Assembly: GCA_029256465.1 (NCBI GenBank)
Contig: JAQSXW010000067.1
Location: 1-5,476, forward strand
Length of the DNA: 5,476 nt
Direction of reading: 5' to 3'
DNA from: Evtepia sp.
GTDB lineage: Bacteria; Bacillota; Clostridia; Oscillospirales; Oscillospiraceae
Shown here: piece by piece, positions 1 to 5,476 of the stretch
Numbering within the stretch: position 1 is the first letter of the stretch
Layout of the letters: each line of letters starts with the position of its first letter
Position numbers and translations under genes: made by a program
The notes under the pieces: model-generated
Told to the model about the DNA's origin: nothing
Databases searched by the model: none
Seen by the model: only the letters and a program-made list of their open reading frames with translations

Positions 1-821
1 GGAACAGCCTTCCCGATCAGGACTTTTTGCGGCTGACAGGAGGATCTGCCTGGGACTCGCCGCAAAAAAGCCTGCACCCCACGGTAGCAGGTCTTCTTCT
101 ATTCGGGCGTTATTGTGCACTCAAACAAACCTTTGCCTCCTATCATCTGGAATACCGGGAAGATCTAGAGGGTGGCATTGCCATACGCTCCGGTGAAGGA
201 AACTGGAGTGGCAATCTCTTTGACTTTTATGAGCGTGTGTCTGCCCGGTTGAAAGAAGTGTCCGAGGCCATCTCACCGCAGGACTCTGCGCTAGAATCCT
301 CCATGCGGGAAGCTGCCGTCAACGCCATTCTGCATGCGGATTACTTTGGCGGGCAAGGCCTACAAATTCTCCGACTCCCCGATGCTTTGCAGGTCACAAA
401 CAGCGGTCTCCTTCGTGCCCCTCTCGAACAGTTCCAGAAAGATGTTATCTCCGATCGCAGAAACGTCGGACTCTCCCGCCTGTTTTCTCTCATTGGCGTA
501 GGAAGTGAACGCTGCATGGGTCTGCGTGACATTTATTCCACATGGGCAAAACAGGGTTGGAGCGCTCCTGTCCTCACAGAATCCTTTGGACCGGATCGTG
601 TCAGCCTGCACCTTCCTTTACGCGGCTATGCCAGGGATTCGTTACAGCAATCGATTGTGGAATTTCTGACACGAACCATCACAGCGCGTCCAGAAGAGCT
701 CTCCAACTTCTTGGAGGTCTCCCCTACTTTACTTCAGACCGCTCTGTCTAATTTGCTGCAGGAGGGTCTCGTGTCCCAAAGTCATATTGATGGAGAGGTA
801 TTCTATTCCTTACGAGCCTAA
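1..821 (+). CDS. Schlafen/AlbA_2-type ATP-binding transcriptional regulator, C-terminal part (5' truncated by window edge)
   Basis: The reading frame is open to the left edge (codons before position 27 read NSLPDQDF), so the TTG at 27 is probably an internal Leu and the real start lies outside. Numbering from that codon, residues 91-106 (SMREAAVNAILHADY) match the REA-xx-NA-xx-H-R/A-DY signature of the GHKL-like ATPase domain found in 'divergent AAA-4 / RecG-like' regulators. VTNSGLL (123-129), the SDRRN segment (142-146) and the GSERCMGL stretch (159-166) are the usual later motifs (ITNPG, SRNP, E-x-x-GxG). Residues ~205-264 resemble a winged helix (SPTLLQTALSNLLQEGLV). Members of this family normally carry an N-terminal AlbA_2 nucleic-acid-binding domain, which would lie outside the window. 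The canonical HRDY is HADY here and the usual EGxGxGI is weakened to ERCMGL, so ATP binding may be altered. The family is clear, but the regulated target cannot be inferred. It converges on the minus-strand LuxR gene. Confidence 0.8.
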   Translation, partial: NSLPDQDFLRLTGGSAWDSPQKSLHPTVAGLLLFGRYCALKQTFASYHLEYREDLEGGIAIRSGEGNWSGNLFDFYERVSARLKEVSEAISPQDSALESSMREAAVNAILHADYFGGQGLQILRLPDALQVTNSGLLRAPLEQFQKDVISDRRNVGLSRLFSLIGVGSERCMGLRDIYSTWAKQGWSAPVLTESFGPDRVSLHLPLRGYARDSLQQSIVEFLTRTITARPEELSNFLEVSPTLLQTALSNLLQEGLVSQSHIDGEVFYSLRA

Positions 822-827
822 TCGGCA

Positions 828-867
828 AAGCATCCGCCAAGATGGATATCCATCTTGGCGGATGCTT
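828..867. terminator. Perfect 40-bp palindrome, probable bidirectional terminator between convergent genes
   Basis: Two 20-base arms (828-847 and 848-867) are exact reverse complements meeting at GGATATCC. As RNA this gives about 18 bp of stem with a minimal loop on either strand. It lies 6 bp after the plus-strand stop and 12 bp before the end of the minus-strand gene. The plus-strand side is followed by a T-rich run (CTTCTGTTTG). The minus-strand side has only TTT followed by G, so termination should be better for the rightward gene. The position between two convergent genes supports a shared terminator, but the T tracts are imperfect on both sides. Confidence 0.75.
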
Positions 868-879
868 CTTCTGTTTGAT

Positions 880-2058
880 TCAGCTTCCGGTTTTTTCTTG
901 TAGATAAGGCTGAAGACACATTAATAGGTCGATCTTATTGCCCACTTCAAATTTTTTGTAGATGTTTGCAATATGCGTTCGAACGGTATAGATGCTGATA
1001 TGCAGTTCCTCGGCAATTTGCTCATTTTTCATCCCGGTGGAAAGGAAGTAAGCGATCCGCCGCTCCTGCTGGGTTAGGCTATTATAGGGATGTTCCATAT
1101 TTTCGGGCAGTTCCTTTGCCTTGTTCGTCATTGTTAAAATATGCCAGGTTTGAATGGCTCCTGTGGCATTGGCAGAAAGAAAAGACGTATGGTAGAATGT
1201 GATTTCTCCACCAACGGCTGAGAGGGTTAGGCTGCTGTTCCCTAGGCTGTTGCTGCCTTGAACCGTTAGCTTTTCACTGATCTCATTGACCATGGTCTGT
1301 ACTTCCCGATATTGCTCCTCGCCTTGATAATTGCTTCGTAGGAAGTGACCTTGATTGTTCCGAAACTGTTCCCAAAACAAGTGGCTAATCTCACGCGCCA
1401 TCGGATTGGCTTGCACAACGGTGAGGTCTTGATTAAGCACCACTGCACCCAACTTCATATCCTGGAAAAACAGGTTGAATCCCTCTAGGAATTTCGCCTC
1501 TCCGCTTTGATGGAGAAAGTTGTGGTAATTCACCTCGATCAGATGGCTCAAATACTCTAAAAAAGCCCGATCTTCCTCATCAAACCGCTTCTCGTGCACG
1601 GATCGAAGAAGTGCAATGGAAGCGATCACCCGGTCACCTGCATAGAGAAAGAGGCAAGCCTGATAATACATGTCCATAGCAATCATATGAACACCGAAGG
1701 GCGTCTTTTCAAACTCGGGAAAGGGCATCACATCATCCGTAAACAGAACCCGTTTTCCCTTCAAATGCATGGGAAGTCTGGAATAGTGAAAGATGTCATC
1801 TTTATAAACATGATCCTTATAGTCGTACATGGGACCATAACTGATTCCATACGTAATATAATTGCTCAAAGCGGCTGAACGCTTTGGTCCGCCACTTCCA
1901 AGCAAAGAGTAGTTATGTGGAAAAAAGATGCTCCGCCGGAAGCCAAAATGCCTGTCCAGAAGCGCCAACACTTTTTTAGGGAAATTCTCACCCTCCTGCG
2001 CTACATCCAGAGCAAAGGCCAAAGCGGCCTCGCGCCATTGTTCTGGAATTTTGCTCAT
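880..2058 (-). CDS. LuxR-family transcriptional regulator with GAF-like and PAS-like sensor regions
   Basis: A 392-residue cytoplasmic protein with no membrane segment or signal peptide. The C terminus (about 326-385) is a clear LuxR/GerE DNA-binding domain: SLTQQERRIAYFLSTGM, then the helix-turn-helix KNEQIAEELHISIYTVRTHI (344-363) and NIYKKFEV. Residues ~10-180 look like a GAF-type sensor (aromatic core, FDEEDRAFLEYLSHLIE ending). Residues ~195-310 resemble a PAS fold (LGAVVLNQDLTVVQANPMAREI). No receiver domain is visible, so it is not a classical response regulator; a bound small molecule or cofactor is the likely signal, identity unknown. The start ATG (2056-2058) is preceded by AGGAGG at 2070-2075 on the minus strand, 11 nt away. 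The gene is divergent from the thiolase, which makes that gene a candidate target by position. The domain call is firm for the HTH and tentative for GAF/PAS. Confidence 0.88.
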   Translation of the reverse strand: MSKIPEQWREAALAFALDVAQEGENFPKKVLALLDRHFGFRRSIFFPHNYSLLGSGGPKRSAALSNYITYGISYGPMYDYKDHVYKDDIFHYSRLPMHLKGKRVLFTDDVMPFPEFEKTPFGVHMIAMDMYYQACLFLYAGDRVIASIALLRSVHEKRFDEEDRAFLEYLSHLIEVNYHNFLHQSGEAKFLEGFNLFFQDMKLGAVVLNQDLTVVQANPMAREISHLFWEQFRNNQGHFLRSNYQGEEQYREVQTMVNEISEKLTVQGSNSLGNSSLTLSAVGGEITFYHTSFLSANATGAIQTWHILTMTNKAKELPENMEHPYNSLTQQERRIAYFLSTGMKNEQIAEELHISIYTVRTHIANIYKKFEVGNKIDLLMCLQPYLQEKTGS

Positions 2059-2142
2059 GGGAATCCTCGCCTCCTGCTATTGTCTGCGGTGTGTGACACT
2101 GCATCCTTTTCTTATGCTGCCGATTACGGCGGCACTAGTTTC

Positions 2143-2170
2143 ATTTTACACATTTATATAAAAAACTCAA
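2143..2170 (-). promoter_or_regulatory. Candidate sigma-A promoter for the LuxR-family gene
   Basis: Reading the minus strand, TTGAGT (2170-2165) and TAAAAT (2148-2143) are spaced by 16 bp in an AT-rich context. They predict a transcript starting near 2136 with a leader of about 77 nt before the ATG at 2058. The leader contains a short GCCG-ATTA-CGGC hairpin around 2119-2130. The hexamers match the consensus at four and five of six positions, so this is a reasonable but unproven promoter. Confidence 0.5.
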
Positions 2171-2336
2171 GTGCATTTTTTAGAAATCGTCATATATTTT
2201 TAGCAGGTCTGTTACTTTTTTGGTTTTTTTTAATGATAAATGGTCTAGCCCTTTGTTAAAAATTGTTCGCTGTCAAAAAAGGTTTTTCCTGGGAAATGAA
2301 TCGCCTTTCAGACAAGGATGGCGCCGGAGTATCTTC

Positions 2337-2364
2337 TTGACATGTGACAAAAGTGGTGTATAAT
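2337..2364 (+). promoter_or_regulatory. Sigma-A promoter for the thiolase gene
   Basis: Perfect -35 TTGACA (2337-2342) and perfect -10 TATAAT (2359-2364) with a 16-bp spacer. The predicted transcription start is near 2371, about 83 nt before the ATG. A consensus promoter fits the strong codon bias of the gene it serves, and a start site immediately followed by an inverted repeat suggests the promoter is repressible. Confidence 0.85.
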
Positions 2365-2379
2365 AATGGCATATGTTTG

Positions 2380-2399
2380 CGAATACTGAACAGTATTCG
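2380..2399. promoter_or_regulatory. Operator-like perfect inverted repeat in the thiolase leader
   Basis: CGAATACTG (2380-2388) and CAGTATTCG (2391-2399) are exact reverse complements around a central AA. The site begins about 9 bp downstream of the predicted transcription start, a classic place for a repressor to block a strong promoter. The length and near-contiguous symmetry suit a dimeric regulator such as a TetR-type protein. As RNA it could instead form an 8-bp hairpin with loop GAAC near the 5' end, which could stabilise the mRNA. I found no second copy in the window. The regulator is unknown; the divergent LuxR protein is one candidate. Confidence 0.6.
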
Positions 2400-2437
2400 T
2401 TGTTTCATGTGCAAAATTATGTATTAAAATGCAGTAC

Positions 2438-2443
2438 AGGAGG
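2438..2443 (+). promoter_or_regulatory. Ribosome-binding site fixing the thiolase start
   Basis: AGGAGG lies 10 nt before the ATG at 2454. The frame is open further upstream to an ATG at 2373, but that codon has no ribosome-binding site and sits essentially at the predicted transcription start. The extra 27 residues are not thiolase-like, so 2454 is the correct start. Confidence 0.85.
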
Positions 2444-2453
2444 ACGTTTCACT

Positions 2454-3656
2454 ATGTCTAGAGAAGTAGTAATTGTCAGCGCCTGCCGGACCCCCATTGG
2501 CAAGATGTCCGGTCAGTTTAAAGACGTTTCCGCTCGTGATCTTGCAATGATCGCAGGTACCGAGGCTATCAAGCGCGCCGGAATCGACGCAACCATCATT
2601 GACGAGATCGTCATGGGTGAGGTTCTGGCTGCTATGCAGGGCTCTCTGCCCGCCTGCCAGGTTGGCGCCCGCATCGGCCTGTCCCCCGACATCGGTGGCG
2701 TCACCGTAAACCAGAACTGCGCATCCGGCATGCGTGCTCTGGAAATCGCCTGCGACCACATCATGCTCGGCAAGACCGAGATTGGTCTGGTTGTCGGTGT
2801 TGAGAGCATGACCAACGCTCCCTATCTGCTGGCCAAGGGCCGTGGCGGCTACCGTATGGGCGACGCTCAGATTTTTGACTCCATGACCCACGACGCTCTG
2901 ATTGACGAGCTGACTCCTGGTCATATGGGCGTCACCGCTGAAAACGTTGCTGCAATGTATAACATCACCCGTGAAGAGTGTGACCAGCTGGCTGTCATGA
3001 GTCACAGCCGCGCTGTTGCCGCCATTGACGCTGGCAAGTTCAAGGAAGAAATCATCCCCGTCACCATTAAGAGCAAGAAGGGTGACGTAGTCATTGATAC
3101 CGATGAGCATCCCATCCGTAACTGTACCATGGAAACCCTCGGCAAGATGAAGCCTGCCTTCCTCAAGGACGGCGTTGTCACTGCTGCGAATGCTTCCGGC
3201 GTTAACGACGCAGCTGCCTCTGTCGTTGTCATGTCCGCTGAGAAGGCCAAGGAACTGGGCATTAAGCCTATCGCTAAGGTTCTGCACATCTGCAGTGCAG
3301 GCGTTCCCGCTCGCATCATGGGTGTCGGCCCTGCCAAGTCCATTCCCAAGTGCTTAAAGGGTGCTGGTGTTGACTTCAACGACGTGGACTACTGGGAAAT
3401 CAACGAAGCATTCGCCGCTCAGTTCTTGGGTGCTGGCCGTATGCTGAAGGAAGAGTCCGGCATGGAACTGGACATGAGCAAGGTCAACCGCAACGGCTCC
3501 GGCATCTCCCTGGGTCACCCGATCGGCTGCACCGGTCTCCGCATTGTGGTCTCCCTGCTGCACGAGATGAAGCGTGAAGGTCTGAAGACCGGCGGCGCTT
3601 CCATGTGCGTCGGTGGTGGTCCTTCTATGTGTGGCCTATTCAGCATGGACGTGTAA
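2454..3656 (+). CDS. Acetyl-CoA acetyltransferase (thiolase, degradative/biosynthetic thiolase family)
   Basis: A 400-residue soluble enzyme, the normal thiolase length. The family reaction is condensation of two acetyl-CoA to acetoacetyl-CoA plus CoA, or the reverse with acyl-CoA substrates; in anaerobic Firmicutes it feeds butyrate or related C4 pathways. The N terminus SREVVIVSACRTPIGK is typical. The acyl-accepting Cys89 lies in NQNCASGMRALE. Also present are NEAFAAQ (317-323), GHPIGCTG (354-361, catalytic His355) and CVGGG (385-389, catalytic Cys385). All catalytic residues are present. Unusual details are NGSGISLGHP where NGGAIALGHP is usual, GCTG for GASG, and a short divergent tail after CVGGG. 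Codons are strongly biased (Lys almost only AAG, many GGC/CTG/GAC), indicating high expression relative to its neighbours. It has its own promoter and terminator, so it is monocistronic. It would be called thlA or atoB in other species; the chain-length specificity cannot be read from the sequence. Confidence 0.93.
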   Translation: MSREVVIVSACRTPIGKMSGQFKDVSARDLAMIAGTEAIKRAGIDATIIDEIVMGEVLAAMQGSLPACQVGARIGLSPDIGGVTVNQNCASGMRALEIACDHIMLGKTEIGLVVGVESMTNAPYLLAKGRGGYRMGDAQIFDSMTHDALIDELTPGHMGVTAENVAAMYNITREECDQLAVMSHSRAVAAIDAGKFKEEIIPVTIKSKKGDVVIDTDEHPIRNCTMETLGKMKPAFLKDGVVTAANASGVNDAAASVVVMSAEKAKELGIKPIAKVLHICSAGVPARIMGVGPAKSIPKCLKGAGVDFNDVDYWEINEAFAAQFLGAGRMLKEESGMELDMSKVNRNGSGISLGHPIGCTGLRIVVSLLHEMKREGLKTGGASMCVGGGPSMCGLFSMDV

Positions 3657-3675
3657 TTCCAACTCTCAGATTCAT

Positions 3676-3712
3676 AAAGAGCTCCCTCCGCAAACGCGGA
3701 GGGAGCTCTTTT
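3676..3712 (+). terminator. Intrinsic terminator after the thiolase gene
   Basis: A perfect 16-bp stem (3676-3691 with 3696-3711), loop AAAC, and a TTTT run at its 3' edge (3709-3712), 19 bp after the thiolase stop. The GC-rich centre (CTCCCTCCGC) makes it strong. It isolates the thiolase transcript from proBA. Confidence 0.92.
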
Positions 3713-3731
3713 GAATCCCCTCACCTGTGCA

Positions 3732-3760
3732 TTGACACCCCGTACTGGATATATTATAAT
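3732..3760 (+). promoter_or_regulatory. Perfect-consensus sigma-A promoter for proBA
   Basis: TTGACA (3732-3737) and TATAAT (3755-3760) are separated by exactly 17 bp, the ideal arrangement. The predicted transcript starts near 3767, giving a leader of about 100 nt before proB. Such a strong promoter ahead of an amino-acid biosynthesis operon makes a downstream control step plausible. Confidence 0.88.
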
Positions 3761-3783
3761 AACGCAAATAGCATCGCTCACCC

Positions 3784-3824
3784 GCCGGCGCTGGCTAAAA
3801 AGCCGCGGACCGGCTCCATTTTTT
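3784..3824 (+). promoter_or_regulatory. Terminator-like hairpin in the proBA leader (possible attenuator)
   Basis: GCCGG (3784-3788) pairs with CCGGC (3810-3814), CGC (3789-3791) with GCG (3805-3807), and GGCT (3793-3796) with AGCC (3801-3804) around an AAAA loop. This makes 12 bp with a one-base and a two-base bulge. Four bases later comes a run of six T (3819-3824). It lies between the promoter and the proB ribosome-binding site. No ATG, GTG or TTG occurs between the predicted transcript start and the hairpin, so a translated leader peptide is not evident. No T-box consensus is seen. It may be an attenuator, a leaky terminator or a stability element; which one is inference. Confidence 0.5.
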
Positions 3825-3852
3825 ATCACCGCCAATTTGCAGCGGACAACGC

Positions 3853-3859
3853 AAGGAGG
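3853..3859 (+). promoter_or_regulatory. Ribosome-binding site fixing the proB start
   Basis: AAGGAGG ends 7 nt before the ATG at 3867, which begins MEKLPHRIVVKIGTSTLT, the usual glutamate kinase N terminus. The frame is open back to 3711, but that upstream ATG lies inside the preceding terminator and upstream of the promoter, so the longer form cannot be made from this transcript. Confidence 0.9.
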
Positions 3860-3866
3860 ACCTAAT

Positions 3867-4661
3867 ATGGAAAAACTCCCTCACCGGATAGTCGTCAAAA
3901 TTGGCACTTCAACGCTGACACACCCATCCGGTCTGCTCAATATCCGCAGAATTCAAGAGCTTTGCCAAGTACTGAGTGATCTGAAAAACGCGGGCAAAGA
4001 AATCATTCTTGTTTCCTCCGGCGCCATCGCCATGGGTGTAGGAAAACTGGCCCTTCTTACTCGTCCCGAAGACATCCCAACCAAGCAGGCTGTGGCTGCA
4101 GTGGGCCAGTGCGAACTGATGTATACTTATGATAAATGGTTTTCCGAACACAACCACACCGTCGCTCAGATTCTGCTCACCGGCTCGGACGTAGAGCATC
4201 CAAGTCGTTTTGCCAACTTTCAAAATACAATGGAGCGCCTGTTGGAGCTAAAGGTTCTTCCGATTATTAACGAAAACGATACCATTTCCACAGAGGAAAT
4301 TGAAATTGGTGACAACGATACCCTAGCCGCTATCGTAGCCATGAGTATCCATGCCGACCTTCTGATTCTTCTGTCCGACATCGATGGTTTATATACGGCT
4401 GACCCCCACACGGATGCCAGTGCCAAGCTCATCACTGACATTTACGAACTGACCCCCACTCTCTTTGCCTCGGCCAGTGGCTCCAGTTCTGCCTTCGGGA
4501 CCGGCGGCATGTCTACCAAGCTGCAAGCAGCCAAAATCTGTACAGAAGCCGGTTGTGACATGGTCATTGCCAATGGCACCTTCCCAAATCTTCTCTATGC
4601 GATCGCAGAGGGCCAGAGTGTGGGTAGTAAATTCTGGGGAAAGAAGGGATCTTCTCTATGA
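3867..4661 (+). CDS. proB: Glutamate 5-kinase
   Basis: Phosphorylates L-glutamate with ATP to gamma-glutamyl phosphate, the first and normally proline-inhibited step of proline synthesis, in the cytoplasm. The protein is 264 residues and consists only of the amino-acid-kinase domain. Visible motifs are VVKIGTSTLT (9-18, nucleotide-binding Lys11), VSSGAIAMG (49-57), PIINENDT (132-139), GDNDTLAA (148-155, glutamate site), LLSDIDGLYTADP (168-180) and GTGGMSTKL (211-219, ATP-site loop). The C-terminal PUA domain of the longer enzymes (about 365-370 residues, as in E. coli) is absent; the ORF ends cleanly after KFWGKKGSSL, as in other short Firmicute forms. The stop overlaps the proA start by 4 bp (ATGA), implying translational coupling. 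The start is set by a strong ribosome-binding site. Confidence 0.96.
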   Translation: MEKLPHRIVVKIGTSTLTHPSGLLNIRRIQELCQVLSDLKNAGKEIILVSSGAIAMGVGKLALLTRPEDIPTKQAVAAVGQCELMYTYDKWFSEHNHTVAQILLTGSDVEHPSRFANFQNTMERLLELKVLPIINENDTISTEEIEIGDNDTLAAIVAMSIHADLLILLSDIDGLYTADPHTDASAKLITDIYELTPTLFASASGSSSAFGTGGMSTKLQAAKICTEAGCDMVIANGTFPNLLYAIAEGQSVGSKFWGKKGSSL

Positions 4662-5476
4662 TTGAGTCCAATTTAACCACCCAGGATCTTCTAATAAATG
4701 CCCAAACTGCAAAACCAATCCTTTCGGAGCTGACTCCTTCCCAAAAGGCAGACGTTCTTCGGAGCATGGCAGACTGTCTCCTTACACACACGCAAAGCAT
4801 TTTGGAGCAAAATCGGCAGGATGTGGAGGCAGCCACCGGTCATATCTCCCCGGTGATGATTGATCGGCTTCAACTAACGGAGGGCCGCATTGCAGATATG
4901 GCCACTGGAATCAAGGCCGTTGCTGACTTGCCGGATCCCACGGGGTTAATTCGCAGCAGCCATACCCTTCCAAACGGTTTGGTGGTGGAAAAGACCTCCG
5001 TCCCCCTTGGGGTCATCGCCATCATTTATGAAAGCCGTCCTAACGTCACCTCCGATGCTGCCAGTCTTGCCTTTAAAAGCGGCAATGTCTGTGTTCTGCG
5101 GGGCGGCAAGGAATCCTTCCGCTCCAACTGCGCGATCGTCGATGCCCTCCATGACGGTCTCCGGCGGCACAACCTGCCCGAAGCTCTCATCAGTTTGGTA
5201 CAGGATACCACGCGAGCCAGCGCAAAGGAACTCATGACAGCCGTGGGGCTTGTGGATCTTCTGATCCCACGGGGTGGGGCAGCCTTGATTCAGACCTGCA
5301 TTGAGGAAGCCAAAGTCCCCTGCATTCAGACCGGAACGGGCATCTGCCACATCTATGTGGATGCGAGCGCTGATCCGGAAAAAGCCCTGCGCATTCTGGA
5401 AAATGCCAAAACCAGCCGTCCCTCTGTCTGTAACGCCATGGAGGTTTGCCTTGTGAATGAGGCAATCGCTCCCACG
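4658..5476 (+). CDS. proA: Gamma-glutamyl phosphate reductase (glutamate-5-semialdehyde dehydrogenase), 3' truncated by window edge
   Basis: Reduces gamma-glutamyl phosphate with NADPH to glutamate-5-semialdehyde, the second step of proline synthesis; the unstable intermediate is thought to be channelled from ProB. The first 273 residues of a roughly 415-residue family member are present, in an uninterrupted frame that runs off the right edge. Family motifs are PLGVIAIIYESRPNVTSDAA (116-135), GNVCVLRGGKES (142-153), VDLLIPRGGAALI (199-211), VPCIQTGTGICHIYVD (220-235) and KTSRPSVCNAMEVCLV (251-266), with catalytic Cys258. The usual ETG in the segment before CH is QTG here, a mild substitution. 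The start ATG overlaps the proB stop, with GAAGGG at 4643-4648 as ribosome-binding site. The missing part holds the end of the catalytic domain and the oligomerisation tail. Confidence 0.96.
   Translation, partial: MIESNLTTQDLLINAQTAKPILSELTPSQKADVLRSMADCLLTHTQSILEQNRQDVEAATGHISPVMIDRLQLTEGRIADMATGIKAVADLPDPTGLIRSSHTLPNGLVVEKTSVPLGVIAIIYESRPNVTSDAASLAFKSGNVCVLRGGKESFRSNCAIVDALHDGLRRHNLPEALISLVQDTTRASAKELMTAVGLVDLLIPRGGAALIQTCIEEAKVPCIQTGTGICHIYVDASADPEKALRILENAKTSRPSVCNAMEVCLVNEAIAPT

Larger units (their letters stand above)
2059..2453. other. 395-bp divergent control region without a gene
   Basis: This gap separates the start codons of the minus-strand LuxR gene and the plus-strand thiolase. 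The middle (about 2140-2280) is very AT-rich with T and A tracts, the kind of DNA that bends or acts as an UP element. It holds a leftward promoter candidate (2143-2170), a strong rightward promoter (2337-2364), a 20-bp inverted repeat (2380-2399), and ribosome-binding sites at both ends. A weaker repeat, TTTCC-TG-GGAAA (2285-2296), lies about 75-85 bp upstream of the predicted thiolase transcription start, where an activator could sit. Open frames across this stretch have no ribosome-binding site and no recognisable protein, so I see no small gene. Confidence 0.7.

Noticed and set aside
1915..2259. Plus-strand open frame overlapping the start of the LuxR gene and its promoter region
   Set aside because: Most of it is antisense to the LuxR coding sequence; the hydrophobic tail comes from T-rich promoter DNA, and there is no ribosome-binding site.
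2271..2276. Minus-strand TTGACA as an alternative -35 for the LuxR gene
   Set aside because: No -10-like hexamer is found at 15-19 bp spacing (AAGGGC at 17), so the 2143-2170 pair is preferred.
2373..2453. N-terminal extension of the thiolase from an upstream ATG
   Set aside because: The ATG lies at the predicted transcription start, has no ribosome-binding site, and adds 27 residues unlike any thiolase; AGGAGG points to 2454.
2424..3287. Long minus-strand open frame of 287 codons opposite the thiolase
   Set aside because: It is a shadow caused by the biased codon use of the thiolase; there is no recognisable domain and no suitable ribosome-binding site.
3711..3866. N-terminal extension of ProB by 52 residues
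   Set aside because: It would begin inside the thiolase terminator and upstream of the proBA promoter; the strong ribosome-binding site and family N terminus place the start at 3867.
3761..3866. T-box riboswitch or proline-rich leader peptide ahead of proB
   Set aside because: The leader is too short for a T-box, lacks its consensus, and has no ATG, GTG or TTG before the hairpin to start a peptide, even though one frame contains CCG codons.
4946..5465. Minus-strand open frames opposite proA
   Set aside because: They are antisense to a clearly conserved proA reading frame and show no family motifs.

Overview
This window looks like chromosomal DNA of an anaerobic Firmicute. The likely group is the gut Clostridia, perhaps Oscillospirales; this is an inference from style, not proof. 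The support is strong AGGAGG ribosome-binding sites, near-consensus sigma-A promoters, moderate GC with AT-rich promoter regions, and a strongly codon-biased thiolase of the kind used in clostridial butyryl or acetoacetyl metabolism. No mobile element, CRISPR array, tRNA or rRNA is visible.

Layout from left to right: (1) The 3' part of a plus-strand gene for a Schlafen/AlbA_2-type ATP-binding regulator (1-821), cut by the left edge. (2) A perfect 40-bp palindrome (828-867) in the 58-bp gap between convergent genes, probably a terminator serving both. (3) A minus-strand LuxR-family regulator (880-2058) with GAF-like and PAS-like sensor regions and a C-terminal helix-turn-helix. (4) A 395-bp AT-rich divergent control region (2059-2453) with a promoter candidate in each direction and a perfect 20-bp operator-like inverted repeat just downstream of the rightward start site. 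(5) A 400-residue acetyl-CoA acetyltransferase/thiolase (2454-3656) followed by a textbook intrinsic terminator (3676-3712). (6) A perfect-consensus promoter (3732-3760) and a leader with a terminator-like hairpin (3784-3824), leading into proB (3867-4661). (7) proA (4658-5476), which overlaps proB by 4 bp and runs off the right edge.

Functional logic: proB and proA encode the first two steps of proline synthesis from glutamate (glutamate to gamma-glutamyl phosphate to glutamate semialdehyde) and form a translationally coupled operon. The thiolase is a single-gene transcription unit, apparently highly expressed. The divergently transcribed LuxR-type regulator is the natural candidate to control it, while the inverted repeat in the thiolase 5' leader suggests an additional or alternative repressor. 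Most of the coding content is ordinary core metabolism. The parts that merit a second look are regulatory: the thiolase operator-like palindrome, the divergent regulator pairing, and the possible attenuator ahead of proBA. I see no convincing evidence of a wholly new biological system.
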